This document shows positions 35,341 to 49,080 of a stretch of 64,000 nucleotides of DNA, one piece after another (the stretch's first letter is position 1; each line of letters begins with the position of its first letter). Source of the stretch: Sindora glabra (taxonomy: Eukaryota; Streptophyta; Magnoliopsida; Fabales; Fabaceae); assembly GCA_020226215.1 (NCBI GenBank), contig CM035231.1:49070876-49134875 (forward strand), in the 5' to 3' direction. A program made the position numbers and the translations under genes. The notes under the pieces are model-generated. The model made no database searches. It saw nothing but the letters and a program-made list of their open reading frames with translations, and was not told the DNA's origin.

Positions 35341-37249
35341 AGGTTACCAATTAGGAAAGCTATTTTATTTTCTAACCAATACTACTCACACTAAAATAAA
35401 TTACTTTAAACCATAAGTGAGTTTTAAAATGTTAGGAAAAAAAAAGCTTTAACAGACTATATCTTCCTTTTAAAAATAGTTATTAACTATTAACTAACTT
35501 GATTTTGAATCCACAGATTCATTTGAGCATCACTCAAACACAAAGTTGTATTTATTTCTAACTCTTAACTTTTACAATAACTTAATAGCTTCCATTATCA
35601 CAAAACATCCATAAATGTTCTGATGCATGTATATACATTTGAATTTAATTTGTAAATGTTATATTTAATTTATATTATTAATATTTGTTGTTTATGTACT
35701 TATTTATTTATGGATAATCATGTTATGGCTATAAAATGTTAGTGCTAGTAAAGCACGTGTTATCCTAATTATTGTATGATTAATGAGATTGATGATGTCA
35801 AGATGACGTGTAGCTATATACATTGGATCTGTTTACCCATTTGTAAAGAAATAAGGTTGATCCTAAAGAGACAATGATATGCTTACGATCAAGAAAATAA
35901 AGATATTAGTTGTATAGTGGAATTTCCATCATGATACTGATGATATAAAGTTAAATGGTGTGCTTTAGATATTATGTAAATCCATAGTCATTTGTTTGAA
36001 GAACATGTTAACTTTGTGAAACACCTTTTTTCCTTCTCTTTAACAAAGGTATACAATTTCATATATTCTTCTGGATGAAACCTAACCACTTCCTATAAAT
36101 GGATATTTATTGTAACCTATATATTATGTTCTATTCAAGCTTAATTGTTTACCATTGCTTGATGCTCATTTATTAAGTTTCTTGAGATTTGGTTTCTCTT
36201 TTTTCATCTTTTCTTTTTCTTTAAGAGTATTCTCCCTTATGTGCTCAATTATTGACAAATGGATTAAAAATGAGCTCACTTAAGGATTTTTATGTTCAAG
36301 TCAACCATAGAACAATTAACCTAGATATGTATAAATATTAATCATTGCATGCATACTTGGAAACAATTTCCTAATGTGGTTATGATATTTTGTAAAATAT
36401 GCACAATTGTATGTTTAATATAATAATGCAAAAATGGCCTACGACCTATAGGCAATACAAGTATAAAATGGGGCTAAAATTTTAGGCTCATATTTTTTTA
36501 AGACTTAAACGAATTGGCCTATGCAGGTGTTTGTAGGCTCATAGGCAATGCATTATATATATAATATTAATTATAATTGAAATAATACAATATATTAAAA
36601 TTTTAATAACTTAATCTATTATAATTTGTAAACTACAGATTATGAAGGCTAATTTATAGGCTACTACTTTTATATATAAAATATATATTTTTTAATTATA
36701 ATAGAATGTATTATTAAATAAATAAAATAAAATTATATTAACAACAAAAATATTTTACAATTCATATTAAAATAATCATATATAAATAATAATATAAAAT
36801 TTATTTACACTAATAATAAGAAATTTTAAATTTCTATATTAATTTCATAATTCATTATCCTTTGTGTCAATAAAATATATTAATTGCAAACTGTGATAAG
36901 ATCCACCAAAATATAATAAATAATAGTTATCTAAAGGATGGCGATAATAAATACACATTTAATTTCTGCACAATCCTCACACAAACACTCTTCATTATTA
37001 GATTATTTTGTTGCACAAATTTTATGAAAAGAATCATTCATAAAGAGATTTGTATTAAAAATACATGTATGTAGTGAATATTTTTTTGTTGTCTCTTTTC
37101 ACTCCATAAGAGTTATGCATGTATATTTAAATGTTAATAACTTGGGGTCTACTATTTTTATAATAGGAATGAATTAATTATATTATATATAATATATATT
37201 TTTAAATTATAATAAGAACAACTCATAAGCCATTACTTTTATATATAAA

Positions 37250-40200
37250 TTCAATTCAATTTAATTTCAAATTAGTTGGAAATTCAATACAATTTATTAA
37301 ATACCGTCTTTAGATAAAAAGAAAATGTGACGTATGTTCATTTGACTTGATTATAATTGTTATCTAAAATGAATCATCTCCATGAATTCCAATTGGAGAC
37401 TTAGAGTTGTTGATTTAGAGTTTATAATTGAATAATTAATTATATAATTTATTATTGACTAATAGTAATAAATAACTAATGGACCAACCATGGCTACATT
37501 TAGTGCAAATAATCCTAATCCAATTACATCTATTATCACTCACTTTGTAATATGGATTTTCATATTTTTATTTCGAATTTGTGAGTTTTGGGTTTTATTA
37601 TTCTATGCTAACAAAGGAACCAAAAATAGGAAGAACCGTAATGACTATTGTAACTTTTCTTCCTTTCTTTTTAAGTATTATTTTAGAGAAGGAATTTTAT
37701 TTTTATTTATTATCATTTTAACAAATTAAAATTATATTATTATTTTGTAAATATTACTTCTATTATTTAAATAAATATTCAATAATTTTATTTATTAGTT
37801 AACTTTTTATAAGAGATATATTAGTAAATTATAATTCATTTCTCTAAAAATTAAAATTATTTATTGATTTTCTTAATCTTCATATATTTACCTTAAAAGA
37901 TGACACTTAAAAAAGAATCCAATGTTACATCAATAACTTTGTGGTGTTAAGATTACAAAAATCATTAATATGTATGACTAGTACAATTAGATGTTGTTGT
38001 CATCTTTTGCCCAAATGAATGGGAATCATAATCCTGTTATGACTTTCATGTGAGTGAAACATCCCCCCTCTTGCCTCAACTAAACTATTTTTAAAACATA
38101 TATACATTGCTTCACCCATTAGAAGCAAAGAAAACTTTATATAATTGCAAGAAATGTTTATATTTTAATTAATAACTTGGATCTTAACTTTAAATTATAT
38201 TTTAATTCACATGATCATGCTTTATATTCACCTTTAAGCCTTTGATTAATGAATCTACGAGCACGCAATCTATGGAAAACAAATAATATGTTCACTATAC
38301 CTTCTCTCTCGCAAACTAGTGCTTTAAATGAAGTCTTTTAGATGGACAAATTTATCATTACTCAAAAAGAAGAGTATAACAACAATATTGTCACAATATA
38401 ACCCCTAACATATCAACTTAATAAGGATATTTACAACACCTGACCTGCCCTACCTTTTAATAAAGGTTGTTGCAATTGAATATACAATATTTTTCATAAC
38501 ATAGCTCCTTCGAACACATGTTCATATACAATTTTATGATCACTTGGACAATAAATAAAATAAGTTTAAGTAACCCATATAACTGAAATCTTCCCATTTT
38601 TTGTAAGTCAGTGTATAATCATTTGCATCACTCAAATACAATATTATTTGTAGTTTAAAACCATTAACCTAAGTTAACATTAAATTTGAGCCTATGACTT
38701 ATGCATATGGGATAATCCTTATTACATAAAAAATATTTGAGCCTAATAAATTTATTTTTTCAAATTAACCAAAATGAAAGCACATCAATATGTTGTACTT
38801 TTTTCAATATCATAAACAAGGTAAGTTAAACACCCTTGGACCTGTGCATTATGGGCCCACTATGTTTTTACTCCCAAGCTTTTATTTTAATTACCTTATC
38901 TCAACTAACGTGTCCATAATATGATTAACTTAGGAAAACATCATCATCATATAGATATAGAATTACTAAAATCCCCATTCTAATCTACATTAATCAATAT
39001 TGCTCTTTTGATATCTAAGAGAAATTATAATCTCATCAAAATGAGATACAATCGTATAAATGGACATTTCTAATTTTCTCTTTTGGAAATTATCTAACTA
39101 TTAGGTCACCAATCAAGAAGGTTATTTTGTTTTCTAACTAATACTGCTCCCATTAAAATAAATTGCTTTAAACTATAAACAAGTTTTAAAATATTAGAAA
39201 AGAAAAGTCTTTCACAAACTATACCTTCCTTTTAAAAGTAGTTATTAACTACCAACTGACTTAATCTTAAACCCACAAATTCATTTGAACATCCCTTAAA
39301 CATAAAGTTATATTTGTTTTTAACTTTTACAATAACTTGATAGCTTCCATTATCTCAAAACATCCATAAATGTTGTGATGCTTGTATAAGCATTGTGAAT
39401 TTAATTTGTAAAGGTTATGTTTGATTTATGTTATTAATATTTGTTATTTACATACTTATTTATATATGGGTATTTATATTATGGTTATGAAATGGTAGTG
39501 CTAGTAAAGCGCTTGTTATCCTAATTATTGTATGATTAAAGAGATTATGAGGTCAAGATGATGATATATATATCTTATGGCTATATACATTAGATCCACT
39601 TGTCTATTTGTGAAGAGATAAGCTTGATTCTGAGGAGGCAATGATATGCTTGTGAAGGATAAGGTTGAATAGGAGTTATGAGGAGATTTACATATTTTCT
39701 TTCACACACACATATATATACACATATATATGTTGTGATATTCTAGTGAATGTTATTGGATTGTTATGATCAAATTAAAAAAATTATGAAAATGAAGGTA
39801 TTAATTGTATAATGAAATTCCTATTGTGATTATGATAATGTAAAGCTAAATGATGTGTTTCAGATATTATGTGAATCCATAATTATTTATTTGAAGAACA
39901 TGTTAATTTTTTAGAATGATTTTTTAATTTTTTACAAAGCCTTTTTCCTTTCTCTTTGATAAAGGTATACAATCTTATATATTCTTCTGGATAAAACCTA
40001 ACCACCACTTATGAGTAGATATTTATTGTAACCTATACATTATATTCTAATCAAGCTTAATTATTTACCATTACTTAATACTCACTTACTAAGTTTCTTA
40101 GAATTCATTTTCTTTTTTCTTTTTTTCTTTTCTTTAAGGGCATTCTCCCTTAGGTGCTCAATTATTGACAAATGGATTAGAAGTAAGCCCGCTTAAGTAT

Positions 40201-40530
40201 TTTGGTATTCAAGTCAACCATAGAACAATTAACCTAAATATGCATAAATATTAACCATTATATGCATACTTGAAAACAATTGCCTTATATGTTAATACAA
40301 TTATGATATTTTATAAGATATGCATAATTGTATGTCCAATACAAGGATGCAGAAATGGCCAATAACCTATAGGCAATGCAGGTGTAAGGTGGGCCTAAAA
40401 TTTTAGGCTCACATTTTTTTACAAGCTTAAACAAATTGGCCTATACAAGTGCGAGTAGGCTCATAAGCAATGTATTTTATATATAACTTAACTTATTTGT
40501 AAACTATAAAGGCTAACTCACGGGATACTA

Positions 40531-40609
<79 letters not shown>

Positions 40610-40650
40610 TATATAAATTTTAAATTATAATAGGAATGAGTCAATCTCTT
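37250..40650. repeat. Segmental duplication, copy D
   Basis: Collinear with copy C, without the solo LTR. It contains one extra stretch near 39660-39780 relative to C and a long (TA)n at 40535-40602. A short open frame starting MATFSAN (37490) has a counterpart in C (32111), but coding and flanking divergence look alike, so I do not call it a gene. Confidence 0.8.
40535..40602. repeat. (TA)34 microsatellite
   Basis: A perfect TA array near the right end of segment D. The corresponding place in C has only a few TA units. Confidence 0.95.
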
Positions 40651-41441
40651 AAAAGCCCAATAACTTAATCTAATTTATTAATCATAAAATATGCAAGCAC
40701 ACCTATAAGCTTATGCAAGGTGGGGTAGGCTTATTATTTTTAACGCATTAAAAATATAGTCCAATACAAGTAAACTTACACATGTTAGCTTATTCAACCT
40801 TATCCTACTCATTTTGCATCCTTAGTCTAACATTGCATTGAGTATGTATAACCAAGGCTTGTGCACAATTGCACCTAACAATTTCTTATGCCTGATAGGT
40901 CATGATAGTAAATAATGAAAATTTAAAAATATCATATTGGAAAGAAATCTAATATTACTATAAGAATAGCTAATTTACATTAGTAAATTCTTATATCTTT
41001 GAGCTTTATATCTTTGTCATCAATGTAAAACAAATCCTTATTTCTAACAACTCCTTCAAATTACATAAGATCTTTAAAGGTGAAACTATATATTGGATAA
41101 CATATAAACACAAGAATAAGCAAATAAAAATAAAAAACTTACAATTAAATATAAAATTTAACAAATTGAGGGTATAAACTTAGCCCTAAACTTTTTAAGT
41201 AAACATAAACACAATTAGTCAAATAGAGAAAAAGTGTTAGCTAACTTAAAAAGTGTTAAAGCTAAGTCCACACATAGAATGACAAATATAATGACAAATT
41301 GGAAATTACTCCTTCTAAGGTTAACTAAAAATACAAAATACCTTAAAATTGATTTATTTATGAGATATTATGAGAAAAATGTTTAAACAATTTGGAGAGA
41401 TAGAGATATAAGTAACAATGAAATTATCTATATCTTTTTTT

Positions 41442-41949
41442 AAAGGAAAAATACAAATAAGCCTCTTAAAGTATGTTTAATGTCACATAATCCCTTAAAA
41501 GTTTCAAAACCTATAAATAACCCTTTGATGTTTGTAAAAAAGTAAAAATATTGGAAATTTAGTTAAAAAATAGAGAAAAGGCAGTTAAATCATTGATAAT
41601 TATTTCTAACTATTTTTAATATGAATTTAACCAAATTTTGAATAAGGTTTCTACTAAAATAAATTATTAATAACAAAATTAATTCTACAATATGTTTGTA
41701 TTGTAAGTATTTTGAGTAAATTATTATTAAAATTTGACTAAATTATATTTAGGGAGGTAAAATATGTGTTTTTATTTTTTTTTGTTACTTCTTTCGTTTT
41801 TCTATAACTTAAAAAGGGTTAGAAAAAAGTTAAAAATAACTTATCTCTGACTTTTTTTTCTTTAACTGAAATTTCATAATTTTGAAAACTTTAATGAGAT
41901 TATACAATAATAAGCCATACTTTAAGAGATTTATTTATATTTTTCCTTT
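41442..41949. mobile_element. MITE, ~508 bp, forward copy
   Basis: The left end AAAGGAAAAATACAAATAAG and the following TCTTAAAGTATG are matched by the reverse complement of the right end (41916-41949) over about 33 bp with few mismatches. There is no transposase. A short open frame at 41882-42070 is created by the right terminal repeat and is not a gene. A target duplication is unclear because the flanks are T-rich. Confidence 0.72.
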
Positions 41950-42608
41950 TTCTCAAATATATTTCAAGTTTTTCAACTATAAAAGAGAAAAAGGCAATGA
42001 AATAAGAACCATAAAAATAAACAACTTACCTTTAGTTCTCTTAAGTACACCAAACTTGATAAATTATTAGGTAAACTGCAACTTATTAAAAAGAGTATGC
42101 AAGTTACCAAATTTGATGTCTTATGTTAATCTTAGCCATTTATTTGATATAAAAGAGAGGATTTTGTCATCACATAGTGCCATTAAACACTCAAGTAAAT
42201 TTAGCTTAGCTTAAAACTTAATTCATATTTAAATGAATAAAAATTTTGGCTCAAATTTGACTTCAATTAAGCTTATGACTCATTCGATTCAATTTGATAA
42301 CTTGTTTGATCTAATTTAATAAGCCAAAATCTCAAGTAAACAAATTTGAATTAAATAAACAAACCCAACTTATATTAGCAATTCATTATCTTAGCTCTCT
42401 TGATCCATTTAGTTTAAAATTATTTTAAAAAGGCATATTTAAATTCATTTAAACATAGTAAATGATATATAATATTATATTTAATATCATAATTTATTTC
42501 ATGAATATTATTAACATATATTTATATATAATTAATTTTTTAAATTAGGTCATGATTTGAATGAGTTGAATAAATCGAATTTAATTTATTTAGTTATCGA
42601 ATCTAATC

Positions 42609-42629
42609 AATATATATATATATATATAT
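42609..42629. repeat. (TA)n microsatellite
   Basis: A short perfect TA array between the MITE pair. Confidence 0.9.
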
Positions 42630-42719
42630 CTTTTTTGTTATCTTTTTAAAATATTAAAAAAATTTACTTTCAAACGAGGAATTGTGAACCGGATCCATTG
42701 TATTAATTGACAGTAGCTA

Positions 42720-42995
42720 TTTTATTTACGCTTGTCGGAAAATGGAGATGAAAGGGACCTGTATGAGAGACGCACGTACGATAGGAGTGGGGGCCCAATT
42801 TGGGATTGGAGATGAGGATGGGGGGCCCAGCCCAAAAAGACTCTTATCACTATCCACGTTGGTCCACTGACTCTGCAACAAGTTGAATGGGGCCCACGGG
42901 TGCACCCAGTACATGAACACGTCACGTTTGTTGATGTGGACCTTTCCAAACTCTCAAGTCAGCTCTCCAAAAGGATGGGACCCCACTTCATGGTT
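42720..42995. promoter_or_regulatory. GC-rich block with clustered TCP/site-II and G-box-like motifs
   Basis: Unlike the AT-rich surroundings, this block contains three GGGCCCA motifs (near 42790, 42824 and 42889), a CACGTCACGT motif (near 42919) and several GTGGACC/GGTCCAC motifs. Site II (GGNCCCAC) elements are bound by plant TCP factors. It looks like an isolated promoter or CpG-rich segment, but I find no adjacent gene. Overlapping minus-strand frames of 64-75 codons match nothing I know. Regulatory function is inference. Confidence 0.4.
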
Positions 42996-43324
42996 GTAAT
43001 CTGTACTAAAATAGCTGGATCGTGGTGTAAATTCACGATTAAATATTATTTTGTACGCTATAAGTAATTTAAATTTAAATAATATTAACTTAATGCCAAA
43101 AAATAGTATTAATTTTGATTGCCAAAAATTAGTTAGTTAATTAAAAGTAAACCGAGTCATAAAACATTTAAAATTAAAAAAAATTTAAAGTTGATATTGG
43201 AAAAAATATTTATTGATAAAAATTTATCATTTACTATTCCTTCCTCAAATATAAGTTGATCTCATACATAATTAAAAAAAAGGTGTAAAAATATTTTGTG
43301 GGCGTCGTCAATTTTAATATTATT

Positions 43325-43840
43325 AGAAAAAAATATAAATAATTTCTTTAAAGTATAATTTAGTATTATATGATTCTTTTAAAATTTCAAAATTTATGAA
43401 TAATTTTTCTAAATTTTTTTAAAAATGAAAATACTAAATTTTTAAATAAATAAAATAAAAAAGGCAGAGATAAAATGATACATTTAAGACCTTTTTTAAA
43501 CTTTTTTAAAGTAGAGGGAAACAAAAGAGGTAATTAAAAATTAAAAAAAAAACACATATTTAACCTCTTCCAATTCAGTTTGATTAAGTTTTTGTAACAA
43601 TTTATTTAAAATACTTATATCATAAACATATTACAGAATTAATTCTATTATTAATAATTTATTTTAGTAAAAAACTCATTCAAAATAAAGTTAAATTCAC
43701 ATTAAAAATAGTTATTGACTTATCAGTGACTTATATGTTTTTTTATTTTTTTTTATAATTGAATTGTTAATATTTTATTTTTATTTATTTGTAAGTTATG
43801 ACACTAAGCCATCTTAGAAGAACCTTATTTCTATTTTCTC
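43325..43840. mobile_element. MITE, ~516 bp, same family in reverse orientation
   Basis: The reverse complement of 43455-43740 aligns with 41581-41860 over about 285 bp, at roughly 75-80 percent by eye. Its ends AAATATAAATAATTTCTTTA and, at the right, AAGCCATCTTAGAAG...CTATTTTCTCC correspond to the family's terminal inverted repeats. It is non-autonomous. Confidence 0.68.
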
Positions 43841-44331
43841 CTAATTTATATTTTTTTTCTCATCTTTTTTACGGGCACTGATTTTCTTGTACTATGATGC
43901 AATTCATTTATTCGGCTGCAAAATGTTAGTTATGCTTCTTTTATTTTTTAAATCTTTCTACATGTGACAAACTTTTACTTAAGTTTATTTATAAAAATTA
44001 ACCTTTATATAATAGTAAGAAGAATGACGAATGATTGAAAAAAATATATTAATCCCATTCCCACTATTTTTTTTCTTCTTGACTTGGTATGATATGCTTA
44101 AAATAATTTTAAGTTTTATGTCATTGCAAGCCAAGGTTAGTTCAAATAATCCATCTTAGTTTTCATGTCATGTAATATATTTCGTTTCTTAGTGGCATTT
44201 TTCAATAATAATCTCATAATTTGAAAATGATATTTTTGCAAATAAATTCCTTTTAAAAGGAATGGTTATTCTTAGCTTATAATAAATTCGTACCCACCAA
44301 AAATAAATACTCCATTCATTTCTTTTTATCT

Positions 44332-44630
44332 GAAGTATTTTAAAAAAATTATTTTTTTCTATCATTTTAAATTTTCAATGAAGTATTAAATATTCTTTTT
44401 CTAAATCTATTCTTTTTTATTAATAAATATTTTATTATTTTATATTATTAATCTATTTGCATTTATTCCTTTATATTTCTGTAGTATTTAAAAAAATTAT
44501 TTTTTTCTATCATTTTAAATTTTTAATGAAGCATTAAATATTCTTTTTCTAAATCTATCCTTTTTTATTAATAAATATTTTATTATTTTACATTATTAAT
44601 CTATTTGCATTTATTCCTTTATATTTCTCT
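44332..44630. repeat. Direct tandem duplication, two units of ~149 bp
   Basis: The segment containing CTATCATTTTAAATTTTCAA and ATCTATTTGCATTTATTCC occurs twice, starting at about 44332 and 44481, with few differences. It is AT-rich and non-coding. Confidence 0.8.
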
Positions 44631-44639
44631 CACTATATT

Positions 44640-47600
44640 TGATTATATTGAATTTTGTGTATAAAGAGTAATTTTGTAAAGTTCACTAATACTAATAAAT
44701 AAATTAAACTATTTTCTTAATATGTGTGAAGTTAGTTAATGATAATAGATAAATAAAAATATAAGAAATGAGAATTAAGAAACTAAAAGTGATGTAGTTT
44801 AAGATCAATTTATATTAAGATACAACTAATGTTTAATGACGAAGGGTTCGGAAGTACATGTGCTGATTGGTTGGTGAATCATAATATCAATTTGGATCCC
44901 AATATTCATGAATTCAACATGGTTGACTAACAAATGTCGCAAAAATTTTCTCAACGGCTTGTTGTTTTTGTTTTTTTTTTGGAATCTTTCTGTTTCACAA
45001 AAAAAAAAAAGACTAATAAATTCTGAACAATTAAATCATATAATATTTGTTTATATACTTATGTGTGTGTGGATTGCTAACATTCTCGTTTATATGTGGA
45101 GGTCAACAATCTCCGCTTCTTCATGTCATATTATTGATTTAATAATAATAAAATAATAAATAATATTTAGATAATTTTAATAAAAAATATTACTTTAAAA
45201 TTTTTAAGTTAACATTACTAATTCTTTTTTATTCCTGTAATAAATACACTTATTTAAATTAAAAAAATTGATAAAGATGGTAAATTAGTTATAATATCCA
45301 TTATTATGTTATCATAATTAAACTAATAATATAATTTTTATTTAAATAAAAAGTAAAGATTGTTAACCTTTACATATGTATGTGAAAATTAGCAATCTTA
45401 TATATTTGTGTGTGTGTAATTAGTTTGGGTGGATTTAATTTTATTTACGTTTGTTGAGAGATATTTTCAAAGAAAAATCACATTTATTTATATTGAATAC
45501 ATAATTTTTATGTGATTTATATATTATATAATTAAAAGAAAATATATGATGTCATATTTTTTTTAAAGTAATTTTTTACTTCTCTTTTCAAAACAAAAAA
45601 AATCTTATTTTTATAGCTATATTTCTTACATTTAATATTAACGGGATAAAATATTTTTTGTTATTATAATATTTTATAATTATAAATACAAGTGAATAAG
45701 ATTAATCTTACTAGATATATCTTTTCTTAAAATAAAAGAAATTTAAAATCCAAAAAAAAAAGATTAAATATGATAATTAGAATAACTATGTATGGGTCGT
45801 AATGCAAGTAGAAGGTTCATAGATGCAACTATGAATAAGAATAGTGTGGATATTTTAGTAATTTAGTGGTATTTGATGCTATTTTAAATTTTTTATTTTT
45901 TATTATATTTAAAATTTGTATTAAGAATTTTAAATATATTCAATAAATTGTCACTTTTATCATAAAAAATTAAATAAGAAAAATGCAATGATGTAGTGTG
46001 GAAAATGTTTCATGCGTTAGAAAAGAGTGATTACAAAAGATGAAGCATTCATGCTTTTGATTAAGTAATAATTATGAGTGCAAGAGGGGTACACGCCATA
46101 TGAATTATACGGAGTGGGATTTGGGTGGCATTCTCAAATGATGAGCTATTCGGTATCGTCAAATGAATCTTTGCTCCCCGTGACGTCCACTGGCTTTCAC
46201 CCATCCATTATTTGAAAAGTTCATATTCTTGAATTGAATTCCTCTTTTATCACAAATATTTTAAATTAAATTTTATAGTAAGGTATTTCAAAGAATTAGT
46301 TAATCGGTAACTTGCTTTATAAGTTCTCAAAGATATATCGCTAACATCATCTTCCTGTAAGACAGAATAATTTAATCCACGCCCGAGTTTCTATTACGCA
46401 TGGAAAATGCAGGTTAATTTAATATTAAAAGGTGTGAGGGGTCTAGGGGTCTAAATTGAGGGGCTAGGAGGACCAAATGACTTATAAAAGAATTTAAAAA
46501 AATTTCATGTAATCACACAATATTTAATTTTATAAATTTTGAAGACCACAACTTCTCGACTCTAACAAGACTAAGCTTTTGACGGAAAAATCATTGGATC
46601 CACAGAAAACTTCATATAACTTCTTAAAATATATATATATATATATATATAATTTTTAAAATGGAATTGATTATTAAATTGAACAAGTCATTAATATACC
46701 GGCTTACTAATTTAACTGCTAATTCACTTAATGAATTAATTTTAAATTAAAATATAAATTATCAGTGTGTGTATTTATAACTATATTAAAATAATATTGA
46801 TTATATGTATACATTAATATTATATATTCATAATTATAATAACAAGTTATAAGTTAATGATATAAATGAGTAATAAAATATAAGTAATATGTTGATAATT
46901 TACACTAAAAATATTTTAAAAAATAACACAAATTTAATTGATATAAAATTGTAAAGATATTACACCTAAATTATTGTGAAATTATAAAATTTTTAAATTT
47001 TACTAAAAAATAAAATTTATATTAAATCTATTCATTATTTCAATTCATTAGTTTTAGTCTATTCACATCAATTTTAATAGTGTGTACCGATTCTAATCTA
47101 ATCGATTCAAATACATTTTTGATTTAATATTTCTAATCAAACTAACTCATTGGCTAATTCATCATTTTAATCAATTAATCTAATTTAATTTTTAAAACTT
47201 TAGATACTTAAATTTTTAATTAGCTATTAATTAATAAAAAGGAAGAAGTAAGACTTCTTATAAAATATAAAAAGTTATTTTCATCTCATCTTAAAATAAG
47301 AAAAATTTCTTTTCGAAAATTTTGTTTTATTATCAATTAAGTAATTTTAAATGCTTTTTAGAAAGTTAAAAAAAAAAAAACCTAAAATTTGACTGGTTGA
47401 ATTTTTTTGTATAAATTTATTTTCTATATGAGCGGAACTATCTTTATTCTTAATGTTTGTGAACTATGGATAAGCATGCTTTCATTCATAATAAAAACAC
47501 ACGTTGTTGCTATCTAGATAAACTTTTATGATTTTCATAAAAGATACATATGATCACACTAGTTCCCATTCCAAACAAAAATGAAAAACTCCCCCTCAAT

Positions 47601-48060
47601 TGTCGCCAAATGTCTATCCTAGAACAGGTATGAACACTTAAAGAAGGATGCTGCCTGTTATGGAACTCATCATTTTAAGTGGCACTATAGAAAGAATGAA
47701 TTATTGTGATGGAAACTAGGATGACAGGTACATGGAGCAAAAGTTTGGCGCTTGGACCTTTTTCCAGCTTCCATGATTTGCCACTTGGCACAACTCAAAC
47801 CAACGGGAACCCACCGCCGGGGAATCCAAACCCACGAGGACAACATATTTTTTATTTTGCATTTCATTTATAAATTTAGGTTTTATATCACAATTAATTA
47901 ATTATATTAGTAATTAATTAATTTAATTAATTATTAATTAATATTTTTAATTTTAATATATTATATTAGACGTGAGTTTTTAATCTTTAAAATTTTCTAA
48001 CCCAATACATAAGAGCACTTAACTTTACACTTGTTCAAATAAAATTATCTTTGATTTGTA
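44640..48060. other. AT-rich intergenic DNA
   Basis: No gene was recognised. Slightly GC-richer pockets occur at about 46080-46210 and 47560-47850. The latter has a short minus-strand frame (47685-47867) with no known features. A (TA)n tract is at 46629-46651. Confidence 0.4.
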
Positions 48061-49080
48061 AGGCCAATCCACATATTCTCCCATCTTTTTATCCTTTTTT
48101 ATTTTAATTTTATTTATTGTATTATATTTATATTCTTAATTTTTTTTCCTCCAACTACTTTAATATTATTTATGCTAGTTCCACCTATCATCCTATTTTC
48201 GTCCTTTCATCTATTTTAATTTTAATATTATTTATATTATTTTTTTCTTCCTCCAACTTTTTCAATTTAATTTATATTTCTGCTTTCATCCTAGATATAT
48301 AGTCATCTATGAATTAATTTTATATTTTTATTCATAAAATTTTAAATCCTCTTTTAAGTTTTATCTTATAATATAATTTCTTTTGTATTTTAATAATGTT
48401 TAAAATATGTTAAGGATTGAAATTAATGAATTCAATTAACTTATATTATTTTTAACCATTATCATTTTACAATTCACATATTACATCTCTTTATTTTATT
48501 TGTTCTATATCATTTTTTAATTTTTTCTCATATCTATACATGTTATTTATTACTCCAATACTAATATTATTAAATAATATAAATATGATATGATATATTT
48601 TTGTTATTATAAAAATATTTTAAATAACTTAAAGTTTTAATTTAATAGAATTACTTAATTATATGTACTATTTTTAACTATTATTATTTTGTGACTCACA
48701 CATTATTATTCTTTTTTTTTTGTTTGCAACAATGTGTATTTTTTTTTCATGTCCATTCCTTTTATTTATAGTTTAGATATTAATATTATCAAATAATACA
48801 AATATAATATGATATATTTTATTTTTATAATAAAAATGTTTTAAATAAATTAAAATTTTAATTTAATTGAATTATTTAATTATATATTTAATTTTTAACT
48901 TTTATTTATAACTCATGCATCGTTTCACATTTTTTATTCTTTCAAATACACGTTTCTCTTTTTTTCTTTCAAATACGTGTTTCTCTTTTTTCTTCTTATG
49001 TCTATCCGCATTGTTTATAGTTCAAATGCAAGTTCTTTTTTAAGTATTTTATTTGTACAAAATTTTTTAAAAATTTTTGT
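48060..49080. repeat. Tandem repeats: ~125-bp unit twice, then ~220-bp unit three times
   Basis: At about 48060-48300 a unit with TCCTCCAAC and TTCATCCTA-like motifs occurs twice. From about 48440, 48656 and 48881 a longer unit recurs, with AATATGATATGATATATTTT, GTTTTAAATAA and TTTTAACTATTAT-like segments. Units are diverged and AT-rich. No gene is present. Confidence 0.55.

Larger units (their letters stand above)
31870..36720. repeat. Segmental duplication, copy C
   Basis: Long same-orientation similarity to copy D (37250-40650) starts at the shared AATTCAATTCAATTTAATTT and continues to the TAGGCTCA-containing block near 36480-36660. Matching blocks are collinear. The 1.6-kb solo LTR and a (TATC)7 tract (35313-35340) occur only in C. 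No gene with conserved coding constraint was found. Confidence 0.8.

Noticed and set aside
32111..37729. Paired small open frames starting MATFSAN (32111-32302 and 37490-37729) as a conserved membrane peptide gene
   Set aside because: The frames sit in duplicated DNA whose flanks are equally similar. By eye about 15 of 63 residues differ and only a few changes are silent, so there is no sign of protein constraint. The two frames also end differently.
31870..40650. Segments C and D as the two LTRs of one giant retrotransposon
   Set aside because: They are too long (3.4-4.8 kb), lack TG...CA ends, and only about 0.5 kb without coding sequence separates them.
42722..42949. Overlapping minus-strand open frames in the GC-rich block
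   Set aside because: They match no family I know and open frames are expected in GC-rich DNA. The motif content suggests regulatory DNA instead.
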